NCBI GenBank assembly: GCA_020466095.1
Contig: CM035807.1
Location: 8,937,697 to 9,001,696, forward strand
DNA: 64,000 nt
DNA from: Chlorops oryzae
Taxonomy: Eukaryota > Arthropoda > Insecta > Diptera > Chloropidae
Direction: 5' to 3'
The translations under genes were made by a program, and so were the position numbers. The notes under the pieces are model-generated. The model searched no databases. It was not told the DNA's origin and saw only the letters and a list, made by a program, of their open reading frames with translations. Shown one piece after another: positions 19,885 through 32,880 of the stretch (the stretch's first letter is position 1; the number at the start of each line of letters is the position of its first letter).

Positions 19885-22800
19885 AAATAGAATTTTCTTT
19901 CCAAGTTTCTCGTACAAGAACGGTGCGTTGGACCCGACATGCCATTGTAGGCCTTATGCTCATCACAATATACATACATACATACATAAATGATGCTTTT
20001 TTTTCATATTTTAAGAAAAATAACTGTTTAGATCTTCTTCGGATGGCTAGAATATCATTGGCAGACTAGACTTTAAATGACAGAATCATTGAAGGCTTTT
20101 TATATTCAGAAAAAGTTATTTATCAGTTATCTTCAATCAACTTTTCCAGACCTAATCATTGTCCTTTTTCAGGACTTTATACATGCGACATTCTAAGAGC
20201 GTATCTATTGTGACAAGTAAAGCTCTGAGATTTGCTTCGAATGCGAAAAAAAATTCATTTTCCAAAAAAAAAAATTTCCAAATAAGCTAAAAATATATTT
20301 AACTTTCTTTTTCGTCCTTTGAACAAGGATAAATGCACAAGCACTCGAAAGCAATTCCAAATCAAACTTGCACTTAGATGAATGATGCTTTTAGTTTTAA
20401 AAATAAGCACATTATCATACACAAAGTAAGACGACGAAGAAGTGGAAGAAGGAAAAAAGAAGTTGCCCAAATCTGAAGTTACGCATCCGCCAACAGATTT
20501 TGTCATCTGGATTCTACATACATACATATATCTTTAAGCACATATGACACTCGTTCATTGTTTGCATCATAGATAATGGTGGATTTAGGCAAGTAGTTTA
20601 AGCTGCATTTGAATCCAATTTGCGTAGTCGTTCCACGCCAGTGGAAGTAGCAGCAGTAGCAGGAGTTGTAACATTGGCAATCGCAATCGCAGTGCAAGTG
20701 CCAGTGTCAGCTGGCAGTATCCTTGGCAGAGATCTAAGAGCCTCGCTCGCATATATCATATGTACACATATGTATGCTGCAAGCTGTCAGTAAGTAAATT
20801 TGCAGCAAAATTCAAAAGTGAAAGAATAAAATTGCAAGTATAAATAAGCTCATAGGATGCACTCAAGCGCTAAGCTTCGCAAGACACACATTTTAAATTT
20901 TTTGGGTGGCTCCCCGTCGAATGGAAATGTGCAATAAAAGAAGTAACGATGACGAGAGGCAAGTGAAAAATCGGATTAGAAAACTGTCGGAAATATTTGA
21001 TAGACCAATTTATATGTTTTACAGATGCTTGTTTTTAGCTCTCTCTCCTTCTTTCTCTCTATTTCTCTGAATCTTTTTTCTTTTTCCTCACATTTTTCAC
21101 ATTTCGTTGAGGTCCTTAATTTTGACGTTGTCAGCTGCACTCTCATTGTCTAGGATTTTTCTATATTTTTTATTATATGTATGTATATATTTGATTTTTC
21201 TTTCTTTCGAAGAGTGTACGACAAGCCGGCGACTTGGGAACATTCGTTGCAGCGTGTCCATGAAGCTATTTTAATGCATTTCAACGTTACCGGAGCAGGT
21301 TCTTTTTGTCATTTATTTCAAGTATTCTGATTTCTATTACTCGACGTAAAGTCGGTTTTCTGTCGAAAAAATTTTCATGAAGCAATAAAACTGCTTTCAG
21401 TCGCTGCACTTATAAAAAGGTAGTAGAATTTGAAACTCAGCAGTTTTAAAACATTTTTTTAAGTATGTGAAGAGGATATGACAGAAATGGGGTCACACAC
21501 CTACAGAAATTCGTTTGATATTTTCTTGTGAGTATCTTGCGAGCGAGGGTAAAAACGGAGAATACTTGGAAGTTTTTTTTTTTTGACTACCGAATGCGAA
21601 TAATTTCGCTGAATAAAGGTATCTTATGTGACAAACTTTTCGCTCTTTTTTCTGTAGAATAGTTTGGTCATCTGAATGTAACCACCAGAAGATTAGATTT
21701 TACTCTCGGTCGGTCTTTCAGTCAATCTTCACAATTTCTATGGAAGTATCTGAAGCCCTATGTTCCACCAGGAGTTAACGGAACATAGAAAAAGATGATC
21801 CCACCTACGCTTGTTGTGTGAGTGAGAGAGGGTGGTTGAGGGTCAAATGAGTGATTTTCCATAGCCATGGGCTTGTTCAATGGGCCAACCCACCCACAGC
21901 TTCAAGCTATCGTCTAGAGTACCGGGCTTTGTCAAATAATCTTCGATTGATTGTGTTTCTTTTTATCGGGCTTGGGCTCCAACCATTTTAAAAGAGAAAT
22001 ATTTGGATCATAGGTTTGAAGAATAGAAACACAGATCTTCGATTTTTTTTAGACTTTAAATGACCATTTAAGCAGCCCTATATTTAGTCCCGTTACTTTT
22101 GAAAGATTTCTTATGGAAATTTGAAAAATTTTCGAGCATTATTTAGATCAAAAACGGTCTCTGTAGAGCCTCTATCCGAATTTTTGAGCTATTTTTAGGC
22201 CTTTTATCATTTCATACTTGGGACTTCCCGGGCCCCGCAGTGGGAATCGGTCATAATTTTCGGGCTTGGCAAACCCGCACACACTGGACAAATTTCCACC
22301 AATACATGCTCGGGAATGGGGTCAAATTGGCAGTGTGTAATCTTCTTGGTATATGCACGAAGTTTTGACCGTATGAACTACAATTAGTTTTGGTCTAGTA
22401 CACAGTTATCTCGACGTTAAAATGTTACCACGGGAACCGCAAGCCCTAGAACTCATTTAAGCATTCTGCGCGTCCGTTTGGGTACAGGCCCTCGGGGAGT
22501 ATCGTGGGGGCTTTGGTATCTTTGAGGTGAGGATATCACCGGAACTCGACCCAGGTTCGCCGGTTCGGTCCATGCCCACTGACGAGGCAAAATGGGTGCA
22601 CTGTCATTTGTGGATCGCAGTGGAACCTTCGTATCTTGTGAAACTGTGATGGAAGCACCACGTGTACCTATATCATCACATAAAACAATAAACTATCAGG
22701 GTCTTCCTGGGATGTAGAAAATCATACAAAAATATTTCAAAAAAGAAGAACTCTAAAGTGACTGATACATGATATCAAACTATAGTTTGGAAATTGTGTA

Positions 22801-23880
22801 TCAGTCACTTATGGAGGTTTTTTTTGTCCTTAAATCCGATTGTCTATATTTTCGATTTTTTGAATTCACCCATTTTGAAGTAGGCCTTTTTGTTCAGACC
22901 AGGCAAAGCCATTTCTTTGAATCCCCAAAGGACTTTTCTAACTAAAAAAATCGCATTATTCGATTCAATCTACAAAATTCATATCGAAATGAGCTCAAAA
23001 TAATTTTTCCCTCGAGTGAAATTTGAGAGAGAGAAAAACATTTATGACGCTATGAACCAATCAGCATTTCCACGCTCTTTCACATTTTCATAAAACTTAA
23101 TAAAAGCGGTTCGGTTATTATCATTCAAAAATGCTCTTTTTGCCCAGCAGGTTTAAGTAAAAGAGAAAAAACGAAAGAAAAAAAAATCCTTCACAAATGC
23201 AATGAAAACGCAACCGAAAATTTTCGTTCGACGAATGCATTATTTAATTTTGAATGCGACCGGACCACATTGAACCGAGCATATGTGTGTGAGGACCGAA
23301 ATTCATGCTTCCAGCGATATTTCCTCGGAAATGTCTTGCAGTCAATTTGCATACATCAAGTTTGGATGTTTTTTGATTTTTTTTTTTTTTGTTTCCATCA
23401 GCGCTTCAAACTTTTTTTCCCAGCAGCAGAACTTCATTGAAACCAGTGGCTGATGGAATATTCGACGAAAGCCAGACAAACAGACAGAGGGACGAGCAGA
23501 GACACGATTCGCTGTGAGTGGCAATAATTTATGGAACAACTGTTTATCTTCGTGACTGTTGCTGCAATTGCATTATGTTTTTTTTTTTTTCTTTCTATTT
23601 TTATTTATATTTGATGTTTTTATATTTGTTTCACGAGAAATAAAAACAATTTTTCTCTGAATGAAAAACGTTGTGTTTTGATTGCGGAGCAGGTCCATTG
23701 ATGCGTTAAATTATGCGAAAAACATGTTTTTTGAAAGAATCAAATAAAAATGTAATTAAAGAATGGGTTAGCAATTTCAGGTATTACTCTGTCTCTGATT
23801 ACACACCGAAAAATATGAGCACATAAAATCGATAAGATCCCCTTATTGAGCGATTTTATAGAGAAAATCTTTTTTAAACT
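19885..23880. other. non-coding region without recognisable gene
   Basis: No coding region is supported. Contents include a short hairpin at 22,756-22,810 and a relatively GC-rich patch (about 22,225-22,660), possibly an old mobile-element remnant that I cannot classify. Confidence 0.5.
22756..22810. repeat. hairpin with 14-bp perfect arms
   Basis: AAGTGACTGATACA at 22,756-22,769 is exactly complementary to TGTATCAGTCACTT at 22,797-22,810. The loop contains a second palindrome, CAAACTATAGTTTG. It could be the remains of a tiny MITE. Confidence 0.8.
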
Positions 23881-25138
23881 TTAGGTGTAGTAAAAAGAAA
23901 TCCATTATTTTTCCAATAGATGGCGTTATTTATCTGCATCTCGCGTTGTATAAGTCCGATCTGTTCCCTAGGGGGCATTAAAAGATGACAGTTCCTACTA
24001 AAAAAGCTTTTTTGACACTTTTTTGATTGATTGATTCAGTTTTGTTTGAAGGCTTGTCAAAGATGGACATCAGCAAAAGAAAATTCGCTACATTTTACAG
24101 TTTTTCTTCGATAAGGGAGAAAACGCAAGCCAGGCGGCTGAAAATGTGAATACGTTTAGGACCTGATACTGTAACAGCCAATCATGCGCAATTTGGGTTT
24201 CGTCGATTCCGTTCCGGTAACTTCGATGTCAAGGATGCCCACCACTGGAAGGCCAATTGTCGAAAATGTCGATAAAATATGGAAATTATGAGTCCGACCG
24301 TCATGTTAGCACTTTTTCGATTGCAAAAGAGCTAAAATTGCACAAAAAAACCGTTTGGAACCATTGGAATAATATACACAAAGAAGCTCGATTATGGGTC
24401 CACAGAGTTAACGCAAAAAAACCTCATAGACCGAATTTCCATCTGCAATCGCTGCTGAACCGCAACAAAATCGAACCCATTTCTGAAGCGGTTGGTGACT
24501 GGTGATGAAAAGTGGGTCACTTACGACAACGCGAGCGAAAACGGTCGTGGTCGAAACACGGTAACCGGCAGAAACGGTCCAAGCCAGGTTGCGGCCAGGA
24601 AGGTTTTGCTGTGTGTTTGGTGGATTGGCAGGAATTATCACTATGAGCTGCTCCCATACGGCAAAACTCTTAACTCGGAACTCTACTGTCAACAATTGGA
24701 CCGTCTGAAGGAAGCAATCGCCCATAAGCGGCCAGCTTTGGCCAATAGGAGAGGAATTGTGTTCCATCAGGACAACGCCAGGCCACACACATCGATAGTG
24801 ACTCGCCAGAAGCTCCGGAGTTTGGTTGGGAGGTTCTTCTGCATCCACCTTATAGTCCGGACCTGGCACCAAGTGATTACCATCTGTTCCTGTCCATGGC
24901 GAACAATTTTGCTGGTGAAACATTCGCTTCAAGAGAGGCTTCTGAAATTCGACTGTCTCAATTTTTTGCTAATAGGAACGAGGGTTCTATGAGAGAGGCA
25001 TAATGAAATTACTTTAAAATGGCAACAAGTTATCGAACAAAACGGCGCATATTTGACGTAAATCGGGTCATTCTAACTATCTTAAATAAAGCCCTCAATT
25101 TTATGCAAAAATGATGGATTTCTTTTTACTACACCTAA
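23881..25138 (+). mobile_element. mariner (DD34D) element, copy C, deletion-ridden
   Basis: This is the same family as the elements at 589 and 5610: both inverted ends are present (TTAGGTGTAGTAAAAAGAAA and its complement). The right end is followed by TA, but the left is preceded by CT, so a base may be lost there. The length is 1258 bp against 1287. It lies in unrelated flanking sequence, so it is an independent insertion. The difference comes almost entirely from one- and two-base deletions, with few substitutions. Confidence 0.93.
24063..25061 (+). pseudogene. mariner transposase, copy C (many frameshifts)
   Basis: This aligns to the transposase of copies A and B from MDISK to the NGAYLT end but is broken by more than ten small indels, most of them single-base losses. 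Examples lie around 24,075, 24,153, 24,279 and 24,341. The best surviving stretch (about 24,650-24,820) encodes the ELLPYGKTLNSELY to HQDNARPHTS region. Around the last catalytic aspartate it reads GGCACCAAGTGATTAC, giving the usual PDLAPSDY. That preserves the ancestral proline replaced by leucine in copies A and B. The run before CCGTTTGG has seven As, against five in A and B. Confidence 0.9.
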
Positions 25139-26032
25139 TATATGAACGATGTGCTTTTTCCATACAGAAAACTCTTTGAATGCATAGAGAAAATCTTATT
25201 GAAACCTTTTAATAGATATCCTAATATATTTCATGTATTTCTGTTGAAGAATATGGAAAACTTCTTGATATAGTCAAATAATAAGGTGACCATATCAATC
25301 AAATTATGTGACATTCTTATAAAAATGACGTTTTGATAAGATATCCTTATTGGAAGAATATCGCTTTAAGAAGAAGCCTTTTTAATATTAAAAGCATGAC
25401 TTATTGATTTAAAAAAGTATATGAATTCCTTATTCATTCCATAGTTTAAAAAGACAAACCAGTTTTTTTTTTTTGCACTTTGATTTGTAATATGGAACAG
25501 GTAATTAAAATCTAAAGGAAAAAATACGGGGAGCAGAAAGTAAGTTGCCAACCAATAAATAAATAAGTTGCTTTCATCGCGCCTTCCAAAACGTCACGCA
25601 CCCAAGTACTTTCAAGATATTCCTATAGAATCTTTTTTTATATTTTTTAATTATAAAAATTTGGTAAAATCTTTTATTTCTCAGTTTTTTAAATAATGTA
25701 AATGTAAAAAAAAAAAACAAAAATAATAATAATCGACGCCCGCTGGAGCAGGGATCGAACCCGCCGAACTTGCTTTAGAGAATAGAAATCTTATTGTTTT
25801 TCTTCCATTTTATGTGGTATCGTTTGCTCTGTGTATAAATATAAAGCCGTCAATGGCATTGAAGTCCTAGCGGATCAAAGGCGAGCTTCCATTGGCTTCT
25901 TCGACCAATAGAACACTATGATTTCTGACTCAAAAGCGCCCATAACAAAGGTCTTCAAAACACTTTGTTTTTTTCCACCTGGATGCGTTATTTTGCTGAA
26001 TTGTATATCACGTGTGTTTATATTACAGTCCT
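25139..26032. other. non-coding DNA with a tRNA-like fragment
   Basis: No gene is seen. A poly-A and AAT run (25,707-25,734) adjoins the tRNA-like box described separately. Confidence 0.5.
25735..25790 (-). mobile_element. tRNA-derived SINE remnant
   Basis: On the minus strand GGTTCGATCCC (25,751-25,761) fits the polymerase III box B consensus GGTTCRANYCC exactly. It is followed by CTGCTCCAGCGGGCGTCG and then ATT/T-rich DNA. A convincing box A is not found upstream, so this is at most a partial SINE or tRNA relic. Confidence 0.45.
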
Positions 26033-26128
26033 GTTCCCCTACTGCCCAAAACTGCCTAATTTTTTCAAAACTGTATGAAATTTAAAAAAAAAGGGGGAAT
26101 TTTGGGCCGTTTCGTGCAGTACGGGAAC
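26033..26128. mobile_element. short inverted-repeat element
   Basis: GTTCCCCTACTGCCCAAAAC near 26,033 is complementary with few mismatches to the right side GTTTCGTGCAGTACGGGAAC ending at 26,128. The whole forms an imperfect hairpin of about 96 bases. No coding sequence is present. Confidence 0.6.
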
Positions 26129-26146
26129 ATACCTCACATTTTTAAA

Positions 26147-26263
26147 CCTATTTGCTACTGTTCCGGTTAAAGTTTATCGTCACGAAAATATCTCTCTCAA
26201 AATGTGGAAATTTTCATTTTTCGGAACGAGAATTTTAATCACAATAGTAGCAAACGGGCCTTA
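26147..26263. mobile_element. MITE family 1, copy 1
   Basis: The ends are inverted: TTTGCTACTGTTCCGGTTAA on the left, and on the right a segment ending GTAGCAAACGGGCCTTA. A second copy with the same ends lies at 63,296-63,432, which supports a dispersed family. Length is about 117 bp, with no coding capacity. Confidence 0.75.
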
Positions 26264-28518
26264 GTGCAATGAAGATACAATAAGTTAAAGAATCTTAAGC
26301 ACACTTGAGTATTTCAAATGGGACAAAATGAATCTCAATCAGGCCCATGAAAAACCATTTTACACATGTGATTCAGTGAGGATCGACTAACTTCTAACTG
26401 CTCCGAATTTGAGTTTGTAGCTTTTTGCTAACGGCAAACGCTTAACTGTTCAACTTTGTCCATATCCCAAGTCCCACAATTCCGGATTTCAAAAGAAAAA
26501 CAACCTTCAATAATCTTATCTGGGCTTAAGAATTCATTCCCCATTGACCAGTGCTACAGAAGCCTTTCGAAAGACGAACCAAAAATTTCATGCCATTTTT
26601 TTTTTAAGTTTTTCATACACTTTGCCATTTGCAGTTAGCAACTTCAAAGGAAATAATAAAAATAGAAAGAACATGCAAGTAACTTTATAATACACGACTT
26701 AACCACAGTGAAGTGGATCTCGAGAAATCGGTAGTGAAAACGCATGGCGTAATCATCCCAATTGTTGTCCCAAAATCTCAGAACAAAAGTCGAAAACAAA
26801 ACCGAAGTGCGAGAAAAAAGTGCAAAGCCGACGAAAAATGAAAAGATAACTCCAAATAATGCAAATGTTCAGTTCTCCGTAACGCATACACCTACATTTC
26901 TACGAACAATCAATATCACGACCCATGTCTCAAAGAAGAAACAACAACAACAAAAGAAGAAGAAAAACAAGAGTGTACTTACCAGTTAGGTGAAAATAAA
27001 AAGCACACCGCACCACACCGTTGGGCTCTTAGCTTCATGCTGAGTTATTGAAGCCGGATAATAAGGATAATCACGGTATACGAAAAAGATACGCACACAC
27101 AAAGAATAACTTACGGATACGTGAAAGGATAAGAACAAAATGTAGGGGAATGCAGCAGGTACAGTTCAAATTCCAGGCAACGAAAACACTGCCGAAAGGA
27201 GAAATGGGGAAACGCATGCGCAATAAGGCTCCGACACACAAATGCTCCCTGGATATTCGAGTGAAAGTTCTTCGAGTGCATTCGAATGCGTTCAGCAACA
27301 GGCAGCGTTTGGATCCTTGGTTAAAGATTTAAAGAAAAAAATAATAAAAAAAAAAAAAAAACTTGCAAAAGCAATAAAGTACGGAGGGCAATTTCAATGC
27401 AACTGACAATTATGGAATTCCAGTCCACTTAAATTTTCAACCAGTCTGGGGCAGAGAAAATCGAAATAGATTCCTTAAAACTAACTTAAGGTAAATAAAT
27501 TGAATGAGCTAATCCTCAACAAGTCCGGCTGACTCTCCAAATTCGAAATCTAATGCATTTCTTTGCACAAGTTAGATTTAGTTCGAGCAATTTACGATTT
27601 ACGTTTCAATGCACTATGGGTTCACTACTGCCAAATGCGATTCATTTTCTCAATTCCGATGCTGGCCGATGGCGCTCTGCTCCATTTTAGGTATTCTTAA
27701 AAAGTGCCGCTCTAAGAGTTTTCCTTCAAGTTTTACTTTGGATTGAAAATTGCATTCCGTTTAAATTTGATTTGAAAACAGATAATCCTTGCATTGGAAG
27801 TCGGCGAGGACGACGACGACGACGACGACTACAGAGGAGGCGAGGTAGCTGAAGGGATAAGAAGTGCACGCAAGAAATAAAGTATATATACATATATATG
27901 GATGGGATCTATGCAAAAGCCGAGATGATTTTAATATTGCAGGCATGTCTGCAGTGCTTACATTTGCAATTTGAATAATCGCCACAAGAAAACTCTACGA
28001 CTCCATTGCTCTATCTACGGATTTCTAGGGAGAGAGGGCATTAAGAAAGAAAGTTTATTTGTAAGTTTTTTATTTTCTATATTGTGAATTCTTTGCCTTT
28101 AAAGCGGATTCAAAAGAATCTTTTAAAGTAGTTCTTTGCTTCAATTGAAATTATCCATATGAATTCGGAATATTGAATGAAGGGATGACCCTTAGATATT
28201 GATTTTGCGTAAATTCATACAGTATTCGGCCGATATAGAACCTTTCGTGATTATGGTCTCGTGTTTTTTTTTTTTAATGATTTATAGTATTTTGGAGGGA
28301 AGGGGTCTTGAATAACAAACTAACCCCATTGCCTTTGGTATACAAAAATTCAATGCACAGAAATCGTCTCGGCATAACAATTTCTCGTTCGGAAGGATGG
28401 GTACGGAGTTTCTTAACCGTTTTATCGCATATGAAGCCAAATATCGTCTGCCAAAAACGCGGAAACTTAGATAACTTTTAATGAAAAATGGCTAAATTAT
28501 TGCTGCGAAAAAAATATT
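26264..28518. other. non-coding region without recognisable gene
   Basis: No supported gene. A GAC repeat lies at 27,808-27,832 and poly-A at about 27,345-27,361. A 94-codon frame at 27,048 has no recognisable motif. Confidence 0.5.
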
Positions 28519-29243
28519 TTACCGTGCCGTAAAGGGTTAATAAAACTATTTATTGCGAAAAAATACACCGTTTTTTTAATATATCGTTCAGTAAGGGGTT
28601 AATAAAACCATTTAATTCGAAGAAAACATGCACTTATTTAAATATCGTGCAGTAAAGGGTTAATAAAATCATTTATTGCGAAAAAAAACTCCCACTAATT
28701 TAAATATCGTGCAGTAAAGGGTTAACAAAACCATTTATTGCGAACAAATTCACACCTATTTAATATATCATGCAGAAAAGGGTTAAGAAAACCATTTATT
28801 GCGAAAAAAAAATATTTTTCCCAATTATTGAACGTATCAAGCAGGAAAGGGTTAAAAACCATTTATTGCAGAAAATCTGCACTTATTTAATATATCGTGC
28901 AGTAAGGGGTTAATAAAACCATTTATTGCGAAAAAAAATTCCCAATTAATTTAATATATCGTGTAGTAAAGGGTTAATAAAACCATTTATTGCGAGAAAA
29001 AAAATATTTTCCCAATTATTGAACGTATCATGCAGTAAAGGGTTAATAAAACCATTTATTGCGAAAAAGTTCCCACTTATTTAATATATCGTGTAGTAGA
29101 GGGTTAATAAAACCAATTTTTGCGAGAAAAATTTTTTCTAAATATTGAACGTATGATGCAGTAAAGGGTTAATAAAACCATTTACTTTAAGAAAAAATCT
29201 TTCTCCACTTACCATTAAATAGGTATTATGCAGCAAAGGGTTA
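28519..29243 (+). repeat. 12-unit minisatellite, period 58-71 bp
   Basis: GGGTTAA starts at about 28,534, 28,594, 28,657, 28,719, 28,779, 28,849, 28,907, 28,971, 29,040, 29,101, 29,166 and 29,237. Most units continue with TAAAACCATTTATTGCGAAA and end with a TATCGTGCAGTAA-like stretch. Two unit types occur: a shorter one with TTATTTAATATATCG and a longer one with CAATTATTGAACGTATCA. The unequal spacing comes from their alternation. Confidence 0.93.
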
Positions 29244-32239
29244 AAAAGTTTTTTTTTTCAGGGGAGCATTGCATAAAATCATAAATTAAATGAAATAAAC
29301 ATGAATTCATATATAAATAAAGATATCACACACGGCAAATCATTGTAATCGTGCTATACATACATACATAAGTATGTACTTTCTATGAACACCTATCAAA
29401 GAGAGCAGGTCCCCGAAAACTGCTCGTTGCAACTCCCTTGACGATAGAACAGGCCAAATATATAAATAAAAAGATCCACTTACCGCTTCTCTTACACTCT
29501 TTTGAGTACTTATGTCTTGAAAGTCATCGAGGACAATGAGAGAATGCGCAAAATGTTTTTTATGCATAGCGCTTGGCACTTTTATTCAACGAATTACTTT
29601 TTCGATGGCATAACTTGTATGTTTATGTGTTTATATGCACTACTTTCACTAAATTTCACTATTTCCACTACATTTCATACGATTTCTTCCAAAGTTCAAC
29701 GTTTTTAATCCGTTTTTGCACAATCATCGTTCACCGCGACCTTTATTCACAGCCGATCACTCGCGTACTGATGAGAGTTGCCACTTTGTCAAACTGTCAA
29801 AGTTCTATTACTGCGAATAAGAAAACAACAAAATCACAATCAAAGAGTTTCTATGAAGTAAACAACTTTTTAAAATGTCTTCAATTCGAATGATTATCTC
29901 AACTTATTTTCAGTACACACGCTGGTGGCTTATTATTAATGATATTGAATTCACAAAAAAACATGATGGCTGAAATAATATTGCAGCAAATGTTCGTGCT
30001 GTGCAACTTTTTCAACTCCAATTTTCCTCCCGTTGGCAACAAAATGGGTTTTTGATTAATGTGATGTGCTTCGCTCGATGAAGATGCTACTTACTTATTA
30101 CAAAAATCATCCGCAGAAAGTGCAGTTAAGCATTCAAATTTCAGATTTCATCTCTCAGCGCTCTCAGGATATGCAAATTCAGTAGTAAATACTTACCGCA
30201 CTTAACATTTTGCTGCACACAAAATTATTGTTCATTTGTCTTCATTAAATGTGGCATGAACGGAGTCGAAATTCTCGCTTGTTGCTCGGTTAGGTTCTAC
30301 AATGTGCAGTTAAATTCCTCGATTTCGAAATTCACTTCCTACCGGACGAATTTTCATTCGAGTAGAGAATTTTTATGTACGAATAAAAAAATTCTTAATA
30401 ATAATGTTGGCATAAATTTTCCCATCATGTGCACTTCTCTTTTAATTGAAAAAAAAAAAATAAATATTCTATAGTGTCACTCACATAAATTGAGTACTTG
30501 TGAAGTGATTTTAAAAGCATCCTTGAATCATTTATCATTGAAATGAAAGAAAATAGGGACTCCCAGTTCCTTAAGTATGTTAGGAAATCACTTCAAACGA
30601 CCAAGGCAATTGAATTTTTTATTACATTTATACGGAGAACATGAGTGCGTGCTTTATTCCCGAAATTGTTTCAATATCAATCATGCTCACTACCCATGAA
30701 GGCCCGAAAATATAAACTGCCTTTTCTGATGTATATGGAATACCGTTATTCATTCTGCTTGTGTCTTCTATCATTTCCTTTCGATTTCAGTAATTAAGTT
30801 TATGTATGTCTCAGCATGTGGAATACAACATCTGTAGCTAAACTGGACGAGGACTTTTACATTCATATATACATACATATGTACACCCTTAGAATAGACT
30901 CGTCGAAGCTTTTGTCTTAACACACATAGGTACCCATATACGGAAAAATCGATTTCATATGCTTTGAAACGCATAACAGACCGATTCCGTTGGCTTAAAA
31001 TTTATGATTGACACAATGATTCTTCTCTCTGGCTTGGAAAACCATGAACCCGTATGATCGTCATCAGCACCCAACAAACGCAGAAACACACACGTAAACA
31101 AAAAAAGAAAGAAAGAAAAAAAATTGGAAACACATTGAGACATGCATCTTTGATCTCTTGTCGGACAATAAAGGGCTCTCTAACGATATTTTACATTAAC
31201 AGAAAAAAAAACTCAAAAAAAAACTTTCAAGAAAAGCGGAAGGCATTTGAGACATAAAATGAAGTAATGTGTGGAGTACTTTTGGCAAGTGAGCAGTGTG
31301 TGTGTGTGTGTGTCGCCTACACAATGCAAATTTATTCTTTCTTTCTTGTTTTGTTTGCTTATTTGTATGCTCTGTTTGGCTCATGTGAACGCTCCAAATA
31401 CTAAAGCTTCGCATCAACGTATTTACGATTCTTGAAAATTTACTTACTTTGGCATCGGAAACGTATGTATGTACAATGTACATATATTCCTTTACTTTTC
31501 CTGTGTTGAATGATTTATGTCTATGTTATGCAATACATCCGCTTATTATCTTCCTTCTTCTCATTTTACATTGGGAATATTACGATGTATAAAGTATAAT
31601 TTTTAAGCTTCGAAAATGCCTTCGGCTTTGGTACCTAATTTTTTTTCTCTTCTTTTCTTTTTGTTCTCTCGATTTCCTTATTACTCATTATTGTACGTTT
31701 TTCTTCTTTTCTTTTTTGTGTATTCTTGAGTTTATAAATTTTTTATTTATTCGGAATTGCATAGGAGATGATATTCGAAATAAATTTGCATCATCAGAGT
31801 TACCTCAATTCTGCCAGGAATTCTTAAAAAATATGAATTCTTATTCAAAATTAAGACGAAGCACAGAGTCTTTAAGAAGAATTTTTTCTGAGAAAAAAAA
31901 AAAAAATCATTTCTGATAGCTTGAGGGAATTACTTATTATTTAGAAGAACATATGCAACTTTTTTAATCATAAATTTTCCTGTTCCTTTATTTGATACGA
32001 TTGGGAATTGGAAATGGTTATTTTTAGAATCCAAATGCTAATGGAAACCATTAACAATTTGCGGTAGCAGTGAAGAAAATTATAAAAATAAAAAATTCAT
32101 AAAAATAAACTTAAACCAACCACTTATTCTGAAAGAAAGCAGATAATTTGTTCAAAGCAATTCACGGAAAATTTGTTGCTTTCTCTGGAATGGATATTCA
32201 CACCGCGCTTGGTAACTGTAGGCATAATTTATTTCTCCA
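29244..32239. other. non-coding region without recognisable gene
   Basis: AT-rich DNA with short microsatellites (GT at 31,294-31,312, ACAT near 29,358). No coding region is supported. Confidence 0.5.
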
Positions 32240-32880
32240 TAATATTTTTTATTGGTTTATTAATTGATTAATTTATTAACTTATTAAATGATTGACTGAT
32301 TTATTGATTAATTAATTGATTAGTTTTTTGATTGATTGATTGATTTATTGATTTGATTATTAATTGATTGATTGATTAATTAATTAAATAATTGATTGAT
32401 TTTTTTATTGATTAATTGATTTATGGATTGATAAATTAATTGTTTGATTGATTGGTTGATTGATTGGTTGATTGATTGGTTGATTGATTAATTGATTGAT
32501 TGATTTATTAATTGATTATTGTTTGCTTGATTGATTGACCGATTGATTAATCAATTAATAAATTTTAATAATAATTTTTTAATTGATTGATTGATTATTG
32601 ATTTGATTGAATTACTGATTTGATTGATTTATTGATTGATTTATAGATTGATTATTGATTGATTTATTGATTGATTTATTCATTGATTTATTGATTGGTT
32701 GATTGAATAATTGATTGATTGTTTGGTTGATTGATTTATAAATTGAATTATTAATTGATTTATTAATTGATTTATTGATTGATTATTTAATTGATTGATT
32801 TATTGATTGATTGATTGGTTGATTGATTAATTAAGTGATTGTGTGATTGATTGATTTATCTATGTAATTATTAATTTATT
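32240..32880 (+). repeat. degenerate ATTG/TGAT tetranucleotide tract, about 640 bp
   Basis: Nearly the whole segment consists of ATTGATTGATT-type units with variants such as ATTA, TTTA and GGTT, giving repeated TTGATTGATT. It has no reading frame or other structure. Confidence 0.93.

Noticed and set aside
22756..22810. microRNA precursor
   Set aside because: A 14-bp stem is too short and the loop is itself palindromic.
24408..24932. 174-codon minus-strand frame in mariner copy C
   Set aside because: Antisense of the broken transposase; longer than the sense fragments only because indels split the real frame.
25751..25761. Functional tRNA gene
   Set aside because: Only box B is present; no box A at proper spacing and no cloverleaf stems.
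28519..29243. CRISPR array
   Set aside because: Repeats are tandem and imperfect with no unique spacers, and the genome is clearly eukaryotic.
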